Positions 1-9,576 of a DNA stretch of 53,786 nt are shown here, in pieces. A program made the position numbers and the translations under genes. How positions within the stretch are numbered: the stretch's first letter is position 1; every line of letters starts with the position of its first letter. The DNA is taken from assembly GCF_000502955.1 (NCBI RefSeq), contig NZ_AYWO01000010.1:111796-165581 (forward strand), read 5' to 3'. The notes below the pieces were generated by a model that saw only the letters and a list, made by a program, of their open reading frames with translations, searched no databases and was not told the origin of the DNA. The stretch is from Mesorhizobium sp. LNHC252B00 (lineage in GTDB: Bacteria > Pseudomonadota > Alphaproteobacteria > Rhizobiales > Rhizobiaceae).

Positions 1-1239
1 GTCTACAACAGGGACTGGGACAACGCGATCCGCAACCTGCATTCGACCAACAATTTCCCGGAGTTCACCGGCCGCATCTGCCCCGCGCCCTGCGAGGAAG
101 CGTGCACGCTGAACCTCGAGGACATCCCCGTCGCCATCAAGACGGTCGAGCAGGCGATCGCCGACAAGGCCTATGAAACCGGCCACATCAGGCCTTATCC
201 GCCGGAGAAGAAGACCGGCAAACGTGTCGCCGTCATTGGCTCCGGACCGGCCGGCATGGCGGCTGCCCAGCAGCTCGGCCGCGCCGGCCACGACGTCCAT
301 GTCTATGAGCGCGAGAGCCGACCCGGCGGGCTGATGCGTTACGGCATTCCCGACTTCAAGATCGAGAAGCACTATATCGACCGGCGCATCGAGCAGATGC
401 AGGGCGAGGGCGTCACCTTCCATTGCGGCGTCAATGTCGGCGTCGACAAGCCGGTTGCCGAGTTGCTCGCCGAACATGATGCCGTGCTCTATTGCGGCGG
501 GTCGGAAACGCCGCGTGCGGCCGGTATTCCCGGCGACGATCTCGGCGGCGTGCATGATGCGATGCCCTATCTGGTGCAGCAGAACAGGCGTGTCGGCGGC
601 GAGCCGATCCAGTCTGTGGCGTGGCCGTCGCATCCGATCATCGCCGGCGGTCAGCATGTCGTCGTTGTCGGCGGCGGCGATACCGCGTCCGACTGCGTCG
701 GCACCGCTTTCCGCCAGGGCGCGGTGCGCGTCACCCAGCTCGACATCCGTCCGCAACCGCCGGAGAAGGAAGACAAGCTTTCTGTCTGGCCCTACTGGGC
801 GACCAAGATGCGCACCTCGTCCTCGCAAGCGGAAGGCGCGGAGCGTGAATTCCAGGTGGCGACACTCGAATTCATCGGCGAGGAAGGCCAGTTGACCGGC
901 GTCAAGTGCTGCGAGGTCGACGAGAAGCGCAAGCCGATCCCCGGCAGCGAATTCGTCATACGCGCCGATCTCGCCTTCATCGCTATCGGTTTTGCCGGAC
1001 CGGCGAAGGCCGGCGTGGCGACGGAGCTGGACGGTAAGATGAAGATCGTCACCGACAACCGCCGCTCCAGGAATGTCGAGGCCAACGACCGTGACTACAG
1101 GACCAGCGTCGACAGGCTCTATGCGGCCGGCGACGTGCGCCGCGGCCAGTCATTGGTCGTCTGGGCGATCCGCGAGGGCCGACAGGCGGCACGATCGATC
1201 GACGAGGCGCTAATGGGGTCGAGCGTTCTGCCGCGCTGA
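1..1239 (+). CDS. gltD: Glutamate synthase (NADPH) small subunit, 5' end missing
   Basis: The frame is open from the first base and ends at a TGA at 1237-1239, giving 412 visible residues. The family is about 480 residues, so roughly the first 70 are outside the window. Visible residues 27-35 carry the Cys-rich Fe-S segment [10 protein letters not shown] first dinucleotide-binding motif (GSGPAG, about 80-85) binds FAD and a second ([12 protein letters not shown], about 220-231) binds NADPH. The C-terminal [17 protein letters not shown] is the conserved FAD-contacting end. In the GOGAT complex this subunit passes electrons from NADPH to the large subunit for the cytoplasmic conversion of glutamine and 2-oxoglutarate to two glutamates. 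The gene for the large subunit is not seen; it would lie outside the window. Family assignment is firm. Confidence 0.95.
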   Translation, partial: VYNRDWDNAIRNLHSTNNFPEFTGRICPAPCEEACTLNLEDIPVAIKTVEQAIADKAYETGHIRPYPPEKKTGKRVAVIGSGPAGMAAAQQLGRAGHDVHVYERESRPGGLMRYGIPDFKIEKHYIDRRIEQMQGEGVTFHCGVNVGVDKPVAELLAEHDAVLYCGGSETPRAAGIPGDDLGGVHDAMPYLVQQNRRVGGEPIQSVAWPSHPIIAGGQHVVVVGGGDTASDCVGTAFRQGAVRVTQLDIRPQPPEKEDKLSVWPYWATKMRTSSSQAEGAEREFQVATLEFIGEEGQLTGVKCCEVDEKRKPIPGSEFVIRADLAFIAIGFAGPAKAGVATELDGKMKIVTDNRRSRNVEANDRDYRTSVDRLYAAGDVRRGQSLVVWAIREGRQAARSIDEALMGSSVLPR

Positions 1240-1269
1240 GCCAAACGGCCTCAGAGCCGCTCTGCGATA

Positions 1270-2484
1270 CTAACGACTGATCGCGGTCGTGGTGTCGGTC
1301 GCGGTGGTAGCCTTCGGCGGCCAGGAGAAATCGTCGGCGCGGCCGGGCGAGGCGTTTGGTGCCTTGCCCTCGATTATTAGCTTTTCACCCGGCAGGTCCG
1401 GATTGGCCTTCGCTAGCGGTGCCGCGCCAAGCAGCTCGGTGCCGCCATCGAGTGCCGGATCGCTGAGCAGCATCGGTGCGGTTCGGTCGATGACAATGGG
1501 GGCCGCGGCCGGCGCCGGCGCCTCCACGGGAGCGCCTGCGGGGGCAGATGCCGTGACCGCGCTCCCCGGCGCGGTCAGTCCGAGGATCTTCAACAGCGGC
1601 TTTTCGGTATAGAAGGCGAGCTTGCGCTTGCCTGCCTTCGAAACGTTGATGCCGTCATCGGCACGCAGTCGCACCGGCTGGCCGTTGATGTCGGGGCCGC
1701 TGGTGACGAAGGCACCGTTCTCATCGACGAAGCCGTCCCAGATATCGACGAATTCGCCGCCATGGCTTTCGGCCGCCTGACGGTAGATGTCGTTGAAGGC
1801 AAGCATGTCGGAGGTCATCTTCTGTACCCGAAAGGCCGGCATGCCGACCCAAAGGAAAGGCACCTTGGCCTCCGTAATGGCTTTGCCGAACGCGTCGGCG
1901 CGACGCTCGTATTCCTTAGTCCAGTTTTCGGACCGCGGCAGTTCGCGAATGTCGCCGATTTTCATCTGTTGGCGGTCGTTGGAGCCAAGCATGACGATCA
2001 CGGCGGCGGGTTTTTCGGTCTCGATCAACGACTTGATCTGTTCGGGCCAGTTGTAGAAGTCGTCGCGCACGAAGCCGGACGAACCATTGCTGCGCACGAC
2101 GATCCTGACGCCGGCATTCTCGGCAAAGGCGGTGTCGAGGCCTTCAGCGAGACCGGCCGCCATGAAGTCACCGACCACCAGGACGGCGCGGGCGTCCGGC
2201 GCCTTTTCGACCACAGGGGTTTCCGGTTCCGCGGGCGGGCGGGGCGCGCGAGGTTTTTTCACCATCGGCCTGGGCCTTGCCTTCTGGATATCCTGCGGCG
2301 GCTCGAATCGCTCGCTGCGGCGCGGGAACAGAAGGTCGCGCAACGACCAGCCGCGGTCTTGCTGCTCCTGCGCCATTGCAGGTGCGTGAAAGACGCCGGC
2401 CACACCGACGGCGAGCACGATTACGGCCAGAATGAGCACCGGCATGCGACGAACAAGCCCTGCGATGCGCGCAGCCGAAGCCAA
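1270..2484 (-). CDS. DUF459 / SGNH-hydrolase-like periplasmic protein
   Basis: A 404-residue protein with an N-terminal hydrophobic signal or anchor (about residues 14-38, ending near AMAQ), a basic and Pro-rich linker, and an SGNH-fold DUF459 domain at about residues 98-300. The tail is rich in Ala and Pro. The start is a TTG at 2484, supported by a GGAGG six bases upstream. Block I reads VVGDFMAAGL, with Phe where GDSL enzymes have Ser. Block III is intact (MLGSNDRQQ). Block V reads DDGINVSKAGKRKLAFY, with Asn where a catalytic His is expected. DUF459 proteins are poorly characterised and some may handle acyl groups on envelope sugars. With both Ser and His positions replaced, catalysis is doubtful. 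The gene is convergent with gltD, 30 bp away. Confidence 0.8.
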   Translation of the reverse strand: MASAARIAGLVRRMPVLILAVIVLAVGVAGVFHAPAMAQEQQDRGWSLRDLLFPRRSERFEPPQDIQKARPRPMVKKPRAPRPPAEPETPVVEKAPDARAVLVVGDFMAAGLAEGLDTAFAENAGVRIVVRSNGSSGFVRDDFYNWPEQIKSLIETEKPAAVIVMLGSNDRQQMKIGDIRELPRSENWTKEYERRADAFGKAITEAKVPFLWVGMPAFRVQKMTSDMLAFNDIYRQAAESHGGEFVDIWDGFVDENGAFVTSGPDINGQPVRLRADDGINVSKAGKRKLAFYTEKPLLKILGLTAPGSAVTASAPAGAPVEAPAPAAAPIVIDRTAPMLLSDPALDGGTELLGAAPLAKANPDLPGEKLIIEGKAPNASPGRADDFSWPPKATTATDTTTAISR

Positions 2485-2561
2485 TCGTTTCCTCCATCCC
2501 TTGGCAGATTGCTACAGCGTCCTTTGCGCGCCCGAAGGGCCGCGCGGCACTGCATGCGGCT

Positions 2562-3782
2562 CTATTTCTGCCGGAGCCACTTCAGCACTTCCATGCTCGG
2601 ATAGCCATCCTGGGTCAAGCCGGCGCTGGCCTGGAAGGCCATGATGGCTGACTTCGAGCCGTCGCCGATCTTGCCATCGAACTTGCCGTCGTAGAGGCCG
2701 TGCTGGGAAAGCCGCTTCTGCAGCTCTTGCCTTTCCTCGAAGGTGAGCTTGGTGAAAGGCCGCTTCCAGTCCTGCACGAGACCGCTGGAGCCGGCGATCT
2801 CGTCGGCAAGAAGACCGACGGCAAGCGCATATTTGTCGGCGTTGTTATAGGCTTTGATGACGGAGAAATTCTTGATCATCAAGAAGGCCGGCCCACTGCG
2901 GCCGTCCGGCACTTTCAGCGTTGCCTTGTCGGAGCCGTTCTTGAACGGCTTGCCGTTGGCCCTGACCACGCCGAGAGCCTGCCACTGCGACAGCGTCTTG
3001 GAGCCGCCGGGAAGCTTGCCGGCAGGCAGGACAACCTCATAGCCCCAGGTCTTGCCGGCCTGCCAGCCATTCTTCGCCAACAGGTTGGCGGCGGTCGCCA
3101 GCGCATCGGGTATCGAATTCCAGATGTCGCGCTTGCCGTTGCCGTCCATGTCGACGGCATAGTGCAGATAGCTGGTCGGGATGAACTGGGTGTGGCCCAT
3201 GGCGCCGGCCCACGATCCGCTCAGATGGCTTTCGTCGATATCGCCGGTCTGCAGGATCTTCAGCGCGGCGATCAGCTGGGTGCGGGCGAATTTCGCGCGC
3301 TTCGGATCGGCATAGGCCAAGGTCGCCAGAGAGCGGACCACGTTGCGCATGATGTCGTCGCGCTTGAGGATCTCGCCATAGTTCGATTCCATCGACCAGA
3401 TGGCCAGCACGATGTGGCGGTCGACGCCGAACCTTGACTCGATCCTGTCCAGCCACGGCTTCCATTTCCTGGCCATCTGCTGGCCGACCGAGACCGACTG
3501 GTCATGAACGCGGTTGTCGAAATAGTCCCAGGCAGGGGCGGTGAATTCAGGCTGCGTGCGCGCCTTTTCCAGAACCACCGGGTCAATATCCCGAATGTCC
3601 CTGAAGGCCTGGTCGTAGAGGGCGCCGGAAACGCCGCTCTGCACGGCGGTGGCGCGGAAGCCGGCAACCCATTGCCGGAAGCCGGCATCGGCGAAAGCGG
3701 GGCCAGGCATCAGCAGAGCGAGCGAGAGGCTGGCTGCCGTTATGACGCTGGTAAAACGTTTTGCGGCATTGCGAACGGACAT
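2562..3782 (-). CDS. Lytic murein transglycosylase (MltB family) with peptidoglycan-binding domain
   Basis: A protein of 406 residues from the ATG at 3782, chosen because GGAGGAAAAG sits directly upstream; an in-frame ATG 33 bases earlier lacks this. A signal peptide (TSVITAASLSLALLMPGPAFA) is followed by the MltB-type SLT_2 domain with the catalytic-Glu motif IWSMESNYGE and the family motif SWAGAMGHTQFIPTSYL. The C-terminal 60 or so residues form a PG_binding_1 domain (LQKRLSQHGLYDGKFDGKIG). The enzyme cleaves the MurNAc-GlcNAc bond of peptidoglycan with formation of 1,6-anhydroMurNAc in the periplasm. There is no lipobox, so it is probably soluble. It lies 77 bp downstream of the start of the DUF459 gene on the same strand, so the two may be cotranscribed. 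Confidence 0.92.
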   Translation of the reverse strand: MSVRNAAKRFTSVITAASLSLALLMPGPAFADAGFRQWVAGFRATAVQSGVSGALYDQAFRDIRDIDPVVLEKARTQPEFTAPAWDYFDNRVHDQSVSVGQQMARKWKPWLDRIESRFGVDRHIVLAIWSMESNYGEILKRDDIMRNVVRSLATLAYADPKRAKFARTQLIAALKILQTGDIDESHLSGSWAGAMGHTQFIPTSYLHYAVDMDGNGKRDIWNSIPDALATAANLLAKNGWQAGKTWGYEVVLPAGKLPGGSKTLSQWQALGVVRANGKPFKNGSDKATLKVPDGRSGPAFLMIKNFSVIKAYNNADKYALAVGLLADEIAGSSGLVQDWKRPFTKLTFEERQELQKRLSQHGLYDGKFDGKIGDGSKSAIMAFQASAGLTQDGYPSMEVLKWLRQK

Positions 3783-3991
3783 CTTTTCCTCCTTCTCTGT
3801 CTCAGGAAAGACCATTCATCGCCGAACCAGGTTAGGAATTAGTTTACCATAGGCGCCGCCGGGAACGAAAAGACGTCTCGAAGCTTTCCGACGATCGCTC
3901 CAGCCCTGTCGCCCAGTAATCCTCAATTCCGGCGTGAAAATGTCTTGCAGCGGGGATTGCGGAGCTAGCCATCAAGCGGATAATTGACTGC

Positions 3992-4894
3992 ATGAAGAGA
4001 GTTCGCAAGGCAGTGTTCCCGGTCGCCGGTCTCGGCACGCGGTTTCTCCCGGCCACCAAGGCCGTTCCCAAGGAAATGCTGACCGTCGTCGACCGACCAG
4101 TCATCCAATATGTGGTGGATGAAGCGCGCGAGGCAGGCATCGAGCATTTCATCTTCGTCACCGGCCGCAACAAGGCCGTCATCGAGGACCATTTCGACAT
4201 TCAGTTCGAGCTCTATGACACGCTGGCCCAGCGCGGCAAGGACGACCAGCTCGCCCGCCTGCAACGGCTGCAACCGGCGCCGGGGCAGACCAGCTTCACC
4301 CGCCAGCAGGTGCCGATGGGGCTCGGCCACGCCGTCTGGTGCGCCCGCGAGCTCGTCGGCGACGAGCCGTTCGCGCTTTTGTTGCCCGACATGATCATGC
4401 AGTCGGAGAAGAGCTGCATGAAGGCAATGGTCGAGCTCTACGAGGAAACCGGCAACAACATCATCGCCGTGCAGGAATGCGATCCCGCCGAAGCCCACAA
4501 ATACGGCATCGTCGGCCGGGGCGAGGACACGCATCACGGCTTCCGCATCACCGAGATGGTAGAAAAGCCGAAGACCGGCACCGCGCCGTCCAATCTCTAC
4601 ATCAACGGCCGCTACATCCTGCAGCCCGAGATCTTCAATATCCTCGAAGGCCAGGAAAAGGGCGCCGGCAACGAGATCCAACTCACCGACGCGATGCTGA
4701 AGTTGGAAAAGCAGCAAGCCTTTTATGGCTACCATTATCAGGGCCGCACGTTCGATTGCGGGTCGCCGGAAGGTTTTGTCGAGGCCAATGTCGCCTTCGC
4801 ATTGTGGCGCAGCGACATGAACGGGAACATGGCCGGCGTGATCCGCACGCTTCTCGATGAGATAAGACCATCGGAGCGGCTCGGCGTCGCTTGA
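3992..4894 (+). CDS. galU: UTP-glucose-1-phosphate uridylyltransferase
   Basis: A 300-residue protein, normal length for GalU. The N-terminus carries the nucleotidyltransferase signature [20 protein letters not shown] (residues 8-27). [36 protein letters not shown] and [16 protein letters not shown] follow in the order of the family. It makes UDP-glucose from UTP and glucose-1-phosphate in the cytoplasm, feeding exopolysaccharide, LPS and cyclic glucan synthesis. The ATG at 3992 is the only start that leaves the N-terminal motif intact. The gene stands alone, with 209 bp of apparently gene-free DNA between it and the divergent transglycosylase. Confidence 0.96.
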   Translation: MKRVRKAVFPVAGLGTRFLPATKAVPKEMLTVVDRPVIQYVVDEAREAGIEHFIFVTGRNKAVIEDHFDIQFELYDTLAQRGKDDQLARLQRLQPAPGQTSFTRQQVPMGLGHAVWCARELVGDEPFALLLPDMIMQSEKSCMKAMVELYEETGNNIIAVQECDPAEAHKYGIVGRGEDTHHGFRITEMVEKPKTGTAPSNLYINGRYILQPEIFNILEGQEKGAGNEIQLTDAMLKLEKQQAFYGYHYQGRTFDCGSPEGFVEANVAFALWRSDMNGNMAGVIRTLLDEIRPSERLGVA

Positions 4895-4946
4895 GGCAGT
4901 CAAGCTGGGGACTTGTCGCTTGCCAGACTGCGCCTGGCTGGCTTTC

Positions 4947-6740
4947 CTATCTCTGCACTTTTACACCGAGGAAGATGCTGTTGGCGGTGTAGTCGCGGCC
5001 CGGTAAATTGCTGGTCAGCTGTTCGGTCCTCACCCTTGTCGTTAGGCCGGCATAGCGGTTCAGCCACCAGGTCAGGCCCGCCTCGGCGCTCCAGATCCTG
5101 TCGTGGCCGTCGATGCCGACATAGTCACGCCAGTCCAGGCCCAAAGCCGCATTTCCGGTGAGGTTGGCGCGAATCTGGCGTTCGGCGGTCAGGCGGCCGG
5201 AATAAAGGATATCGCCACTTTCATTGGCTGTGGTCGTGGGCTCGACGGTGGTCCGCCCGGTCAGGCCGATCGTGGTGCCGCGTTCGGGCGACCATTTGAG
5301 GTCGGCGTTGACGGTGGCACCCGAAATCGCATCCAGGTCTTTGTCATCGATCGCTTCCCTGAGCCAGCCGGCCGAGAATTCACCCGACAATTTCTCACCC
5401 ATGTCGAGCGCAAGGCCGGCGCGGGCGCCTAGCCGCGTCGACGAGCGCTCGAAGCCTTCATTGTCGATGCGTTGATCATAGGCCCGACGGCCGACCTCGA
5501 TTTCGGTGAAAGGGGTGAGGGCGGGGGAGATCTCGTAGCCGGTGCGCAAGGTCGCGGTGTAGAGCGTGGAGTCTCGATCCTTCTGGGACAGCGAGGTGCC
5601 GTTCGAAAGCTTGGCGTCGCCGTAGAAGTCGTGCGAGACCGCACCGGTCAATGTGTACTGCATCTTGCCGATGTGTTTTTCGACGGCGAGGCTGCCGTTG
5701 ACGGTCTGCCGCAGCGGCTGCTTGCTGACGCCCGCGATGGCGTCAGGCGAGGATGCCGATTCCGGTACGGCCTCGTAGCCGAGCTTGGCAATGGCGCGCA
5801 GTTCATTGTCGAGGTCGACATTGAGCTGGCCTTCGATGCGCCCTTGCTCGTTGTGAACGGGGTAACCCGAGACGGTCTCGCGGAACAGGCCATAGCCGTC
5901 GATCGTGGCGGAGTTCTCGCGCCAGTCGGAGGCGGCGGAAAAGCGCAGCGCCGTCTCGGACAGCAGTGCCGACTTGCCGGCATTGCTCGAATCGCCGTTC
6001 GACGTGGCGGTCAGGCCCTGTTCGATCGTCGGCCGGATGACGAAGGAGCCCCATTTGACGCCGGTGGCGGCGAACGGGTCATCCTCCGGCTTCTTTTTCT
6101 GGCCTTCGATGGCATCCGTGCGTTTTGCGCCTGGGTCGAGCTTCTGCTTGTCGGCGCTGTCGATGGTGAGGGCGCGACGGTTGGCCGTCTCCTCATCGGG
6201 GGTGTCAGCGCTGTCGCTGGCGTCCGTCGTGGAGGCGGTCGTGGAAGCAGTGATGTCGGTGGCTGTTGCCGTCGACTTTTTTTTCTTTCTAGACTTGTCC
6301 GCAGCCTTGTCCTTGGTCTGGTCAGCCGCATTCTGCCCGGCGGTCGACGAGCGACGGCGAGGCTTCTGCGGCGCTTGAATGCCGGCAGGGGTGTCGCCGG
6401 TGACCTCCGGCGGACCGAAAATACTGCCGTCCGCGGTTGCATCGGCGGCATCGGTGTCGTCAGGCACAGCGCCGGCGCTGGCCGGCAGATAGGTGCGGGC
6501 CGACGCGTCGTCCTGCGCGGCGTTGGTCTGCGCCTGACCCTGCGCTGCTTGGGCTAGCTGCCTCGCCTTGCGCTGCTGGTCGGACAGGATCGCCGATTCC
6601 GAAACCTCGCCGCGCAGTTCCGTTTCCTGGGCATGGAGCGCCGTTGGGCGCAGCAGGGCAAACATGCTGGTCGCCAGCAGCAACGCGCAGGCCGCCTTGC
6701 CCTTTCGTCCTGTCGATTTTTCTGGCTGGACCCTGGACAT
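4947..6740 (-). CDS. Large outer-membrane beta-barrel protein (putative BBP2_2 / porin-like)
   Basis: A 597-residue protein if started at the ATG at 6740; two GTG codons directly upstream are alternatives. After a basic N-terminus and signal sequence (about residues 14-38), roughly residues 40-215 form a disordered, Ala/Thr/Asp-rich and Lys/Arg-rich region. From KWGSFVIRPTIEQGLTATSN onward, alternating amphipathic strands typical of a 16-stranded barrel run to the end, which finishes in aromatic and basic residues (NSIFLGVKVQR). This fits the alphaproteobacterial putative beta-barrel porin family 2. Substrate is unknown. A run of eight T bases on the plus strand (6277-6284) lies in a Lys-rich part of the disordered region. 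It converges with galU. Confidence 0.72.
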   Translation of the reverse strand: MSRVQPEKSTGRKGKAACALLLATSMFALLRPTALHAQETELRGEVSESAILSDQQRKARQLAQAAQGQAQTNAAQDDASARTYLPASAGAVPDDTDAADATADGSIFGPPEVTGDTPAGIQAPQKPRRRSSTAGQNAADQTKDKAADKSRKKKKSTATATDITASTTASTTDASDSADTPDEETANRRALTIDSADKQKLDPGAKRTDAIEGQKKKPEDDPFAATGVKWGSFVIRPTIEQGLTATSNGDSSNAGKSALLSETALRFSAASDWRENSATIDGYGLFRETVSGYPVHNEQGRIEGQLNVDLDNELRAIAKLGYEAVPESASSPDAIAGVSKQPLRQTVNGSLAVEKHIGKMQYTLTGAVSHDFYGDAKLSNGTSLSQKDRDSTLYTATLRTGYEISPALTPFTEIEVGRRAYDQRIDNEGFERSSTRLGARAGLALDMGEKLSGEFSAGWLREAIDDKDLDAISGATVNADLKWSPERGTTIGLTGRTTVEPTTTANESGDILYSGRLTAERQIRANLTGNAALGLDWRDYVGIDGHDRIWSAEAGLTWWLNRYAGLTTRVRTEQLTSNLPGRDYTANSIFLGVKVQR

Positions 6741-6796
6741 CGCCACCACTGCTTGCGCGGCGCACGCGCGCCATACTTACCGAACCGTAAATGGGG

Positions 6797-6804
6797 ATGG
6801 TTAA
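6797..6804 (-). promoter_or_regulatory. Possible CtrA half-site upstream of the barrel protein gene
   Basis: Read on the minus strand this is TTAACCAT, the 8-base form of the CtrA recognition sequence reported in some Rhizobiales. It sits 57 bases upstream of the ATG at 6740. Only one half-site is present, so this is suggestive, not firm. Confidence 0.25.
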
Positions 6805-6891
6805 CGGAGGGTTGAGGAGGCAGGCCGCTGGCCGCCCGAAGCGCTGATTTCCCAAGGGATTCATACCGCTCGCGTTAAGCCTTTTGTCTCC

Positions 6892-7992
6892 ATGCCTGTC
6901 GCAATCGCAAACCGCCGCAAACATTCGGACGACATGCCTGCGGCCATTTCCGTTGGACAGCGCTCCGGCAAAGCGTTAATCGCATCAGCCATGCATGCGG
7001 GATCTCCTGACAACAAGCCTTCGGACGGGCAAGCGGCGATCGCTTCGGCGCTGAGGACGGTGGCGACAGAACAAGCTGGTGTCGCAGCCCTTGCCGAGGC
7101 CCTCGAGAACGGATTGGCCGGGCCTTTCTGCCAGGCCGTCGACATGATCGCCGGGGTTGAAGGCCGCCTCATCGTCACCGGCGTCGGCAAGAGCGGCCAT
7201 ATCGGTTCGAAGATCGCAGCGACGCTGGCCTCGACCGGCACGCCGGCTTTCTTTGTCCATTCCGCCGAAGCCAATCACGGCGATCTCGGCATGATCGCCA
7301 GGGACGACGCCATCATCGCCATGTCGTGGTCGGGCGAGAGCAAGGAATTGATGGGCATCGTCGCCTATTCCAGGCGCTTTTCCATTCCGCTTATCGCCAT
7401 AACAGCCGGAGAGACATCCGCGCTGGCGCGGGCGGCGGATGTGGTGCTGCTTTTGCCGCGCGCGCCGGAGGCCTGCCCTCACGGCCTGGCACCGACGACA
7501 TCGACGCTGCTGCAACTGGTGATGGGCGATGCATTGGCGATTGCTCTCCTTGAAGCACGCGGCTTCACGCCGGACCATTTCCGAACCTTTCACCCGGGCG
7601 GCCAGCTCGGCGTCAACCTGACGCAGATCCGCGAGATCATGCATGTCGGCGACAGGCTGCCGCTGGTGGTCACGGGCACCGGCATGCAGGACGCTATCCT
7701 GGAACTGTCGCGCAAGGGATTTGGCTGCGTGGCGATCGTCGACGCCGACGGTGCGCTGGTCGGCATCATCACCGATGGTGACATCCGCCGTCATATCGGC
7801 AGCAATCTGCTGGCGATGACGGTGGATCAGGTGATGACGAAAGGACCGAAGACGGCGGCGCCGGACACATTGGTCGCAACGGCGCTGCAGACGATCAACA
7901 ATTCAGCCATCACCAGCCTGATGGTGGTGGAGGGCCGGAAACCAGTCGGCCTCATCCACCTGCACGATCTCTTGCGGATCGGCGCGGCCTGA
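6892..7992 (+). CDS. kdsD: Arabinose-5-phosphate isomerase (KpsF/GutQ family)
   Basis: The open frame gives 366 residues; family members are nearer 330. A start at the ATG at 6991 (MHAGSPDNK) would give 333 residues and is equally plausible. A SIS sugar-isomerase domain contains GVGKSGHIGSKIAATLASTG and SAEANHGDLGM, followed by WSGESKEL and by PHGLAPTTSTLLQLVMGDAL. Two CBS domains follow (about residues 235-290 and 305-362, the second ending in GLIHLHDLLRIG). The enzyme converts ribulose-5-phosphate to arabinose-5-phosphate, the first step towards Kdo of LPS. It ends four bases from the stop of the convergent NfeD gene. Confidence 0.92.
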   Translation: MPVAIANRRKHSDDMPAAISVGQRSGKALIASAMHAGSPDNKPSDGQAAIASALRTVATEQAGVAALAEALENGLAGPFCQAVDMIAGVEGRLIVTGVGKSGHIGSKIAATLASTGTPAFFVHSAEANHGDLGMIARDDAIIAMSWSGESKELMGIVAYSRRFSIPLIAITAGETSALARAADVVLLLPRAPEACPHGLAPTTSTLLQLVMGDALAIALLEARGFTPDHFRTFHPGGQLGVNLTQIREIMHVGDRLPLVVTGTGMQDAILELSRKGFGCVAIVDADGALVGIITDGDIRRHIGSNLLAMTVDQVMTKGPKTAAPDTLVATALQTINNSAITSLMVVEGRKPVGLIHLHDLLRIGAA

Positions 7993-7996
7993 ACGT

Positions 7997-8461
7997 TCAG
8001 ACGGGCTCCACTGTCAGTTCCAGATCGGTGTCGGCCGCACCCGTCACGCGCACTTGCGTGCCGGCCGGCAGATCCGGACCGGAGACACGCCACAGCGTGT
8101 CGCCCAGCTTGATGCGGCCACGTCCATCCCGGATCGGTTCGGCAAGTGTCGCCATACGGCCGACCATTTGCGCGCCGCGGCGGTTGAGCAGCGGCTGGTC
8201 GGTCGGGTCATTGCGACTGCCAACCAGCTTCTTGCCGATATAGGCTGAGACCAGCGACAGCGCCAGGAAGGCGAGGACCTGAACCTGCCAGGTCCAGAAA
8301 CCGGTGTCCCAGATCAGTAGCGACACGGCGCCGATGATCAGGGCGGCGATGCCGATCCACAGCATGAAGATACCGGGCGCGATGATTTCCATCACCAGCA
8401 GGGCGAAGCCGAGAACCATCCAGTTCCACGGGCCAAGTTCGGAAATGATGCGGTCGATCAT
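7997..8461 (-). CDS. NfeD family membrane protein
   Basis: A 154-residue protein. Two to three transmembrane segments occupy residues 10-75 (WMVLGFALLVMEIIAPGIFM, LWIGIAALIIGAVSLLIW, VLAFLALSLVSAYIGKKLVG). A C-terminal OB-fold domain (GRGRIKLGDTLWRVSGPDL) is typical of short NfeD proteins. NfeD proteins are almost always paired with an SPFH protein and are thought to help assemble membrane microdomains. Here the SPFH gene is immediately upstream on the same strand, with a palindromic repeat in the 77-bp gap. Confidence 0.9.
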   Translation of the reverse strand: MIDRIISELGPWNWMVLGFALLVMEIIAPGIFMLWIGIAALIIGAVSLLIWDTGFWTWQVQVLAFLALSLVSAYIGKKLVGSRNDPTDQPLLNRRGAQMVGRMATLAEPIRDGRGRIKLGDTLWRVSGPDLPAGTQVRVTGAADTDLELTVEPV

Positions 8462-8481
8462 GGGTGTGTTTCTTCTTGTTT

Positions 8482-8530
8482 GAGTATGACGTTTTCCGAA
8501 AACCGATTTCCACTTTTCGGGGTCATGCTC
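8482..8530. repeat. Rhizobial palindromic intergenic repeat
   Basis: An imperfect inverted repeat: GAGTATGACG at the left and GGTCATGCTC at the right flank an inner CCGAAAA...TTTTCGG stem. The same outer and inner arms recur at 29640-29684. It lies between the SPFH stop and the NfeD start, so it would be transcribed as a hairpin within the operon. Confidence 0.75.
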
Positions 8531-8538
8531 CTACGATC

Positions 8539-9489
8539 TCAGTTGTCGCTTGGGCGCACGACTGGCGGGCGTGCGGCCTGCCTTTGCGCGCCGGTCGTGC
8601 CTTCGCTGCGGAAGACTTCCTTGGCAATCTCGCCAATGCCACCGAGCGAACCGATCAGCGACGACGCCTCGAACGGCATCAGCACGATCTTGCTGTTGGT
8701 GGCGGTGCCGATCTTACCCAACGCCTCGGTGTATTTCTGGGCAACGAAGTAATTCAGCGCCTGCACGTCGCCCTTGGAAATTGCTTCCGATACCACCTGC
8801 GTGGCGCGGGCTTCCGCCTCAGCCGAACGCTCGCGTGCCTCGGCGTCGCGGAAGGCGGCCTCCTTGCGGCCTTCGGCTTCGAGGATCTGCGATTGTTTGA
8901 GGCCTTCGGCGGCGAGGATCTGCGCGCGCTTGTTGCGTTCCGCCGTCATCTGCCGGCCCATCGATTCGATGAGGTTGGCCGGCGGGTTGATGTCCTTGAT
9001 CTCGACGCGCGTGATCTTGATGCCCCACGGATGCGCTGCTTCATCGACGACGCGCAGCAGCCGCTCGTTGATGGCGTCGCGATTCGACAAAAGCTCGTCC
9101 AAATCCATCGAACCCATGACGGTGCGGATGTTGGTCATTGTCAGGTTGAGGATGGCGTTCTGCAGACCCGCAACCTGGTAGGCGGCCTGAGCCGCATTGA
9201 GGATCTGGTAGAAGGCGATGCCATCGACACCGACGATGGCGTTGTCGCGGGTGATGATTTCCTGGCTTGGAACGTCAAGCACCTGCTCCATCATGTTCAT
9301 CTTGGCGCCGATGCGGTCGACGAACGGGAAAATGAAATTGAGGCCCGGGCTCAGTGTCTTGGTGTAGCGGCCAAAGCGCTCCACCGTATAATTGTAGCCT
9401 TGCGGGATCGTCCTTATGCCTTTGATCAGAAGCACCAATACCAGAAGGGCAAGTGCACCAACCGCAATATCGAAACCACTGAAATCCAT
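8539..9489 (-). CDS. SPFH / band-7 (stomatin-like, QmcA-type) membrane protein
   Basis: A 316-residue protein from the ATG at 9489, chosen over an upstream ATG because GGGGAGAG lies just before it and residue 7 onwards forms the single N-terminal membrane anchor ([19 protein letters not shown]). The band-7 core follows ([26 protein letters not shown]-like region [20 protein letters not shown]), then an Ala/Glu/Lys-rich coiled coil (about residues 195-245) and a family C-terminal motif ([19 protein letters not shown]). Such proteins form large ring-shaped oligomers at the inner membrane and work with NfeD, FtsH or both. It is the first gene of the NfeD pair. Confidence 0.93.
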   Translation of the reverse strand: MDFSGFDIAVGALALLVLVLLIKGIRTIPQGYNYTVERFGRYTKTLSPGLNFIFPFVDRIGAKMNMMEQVLDVPSQEIITRDNAIVGVDGIAFYQILNAAQAAYQVAGLQNAILNLTMTNIRTVMGSMDLDELLSNRDAINERLLRVVDEAAHPWGIKITRVEIKDINPPANLIESMGRQMTAERNKRAQILAAEGLKQSQILEAEGRKEAAFRDAEARERSAEAEARATQVVSEAISKGDVQALNYFVAQKYTEALGKIGTATNSKIVLMPFEASSLIGSLGGIGEIAKEVFRSEGTTGAQRQAARPPVVRPSDN

Positions 9490-9576
9490 TTGGCTCTCCC
9501 CAGACGAAGGCCGCACAAGCCATTCTCGCGCAGCCGACTTCACCAAAGGCTTAAGTGTATTTCAGATGCGTTACAA

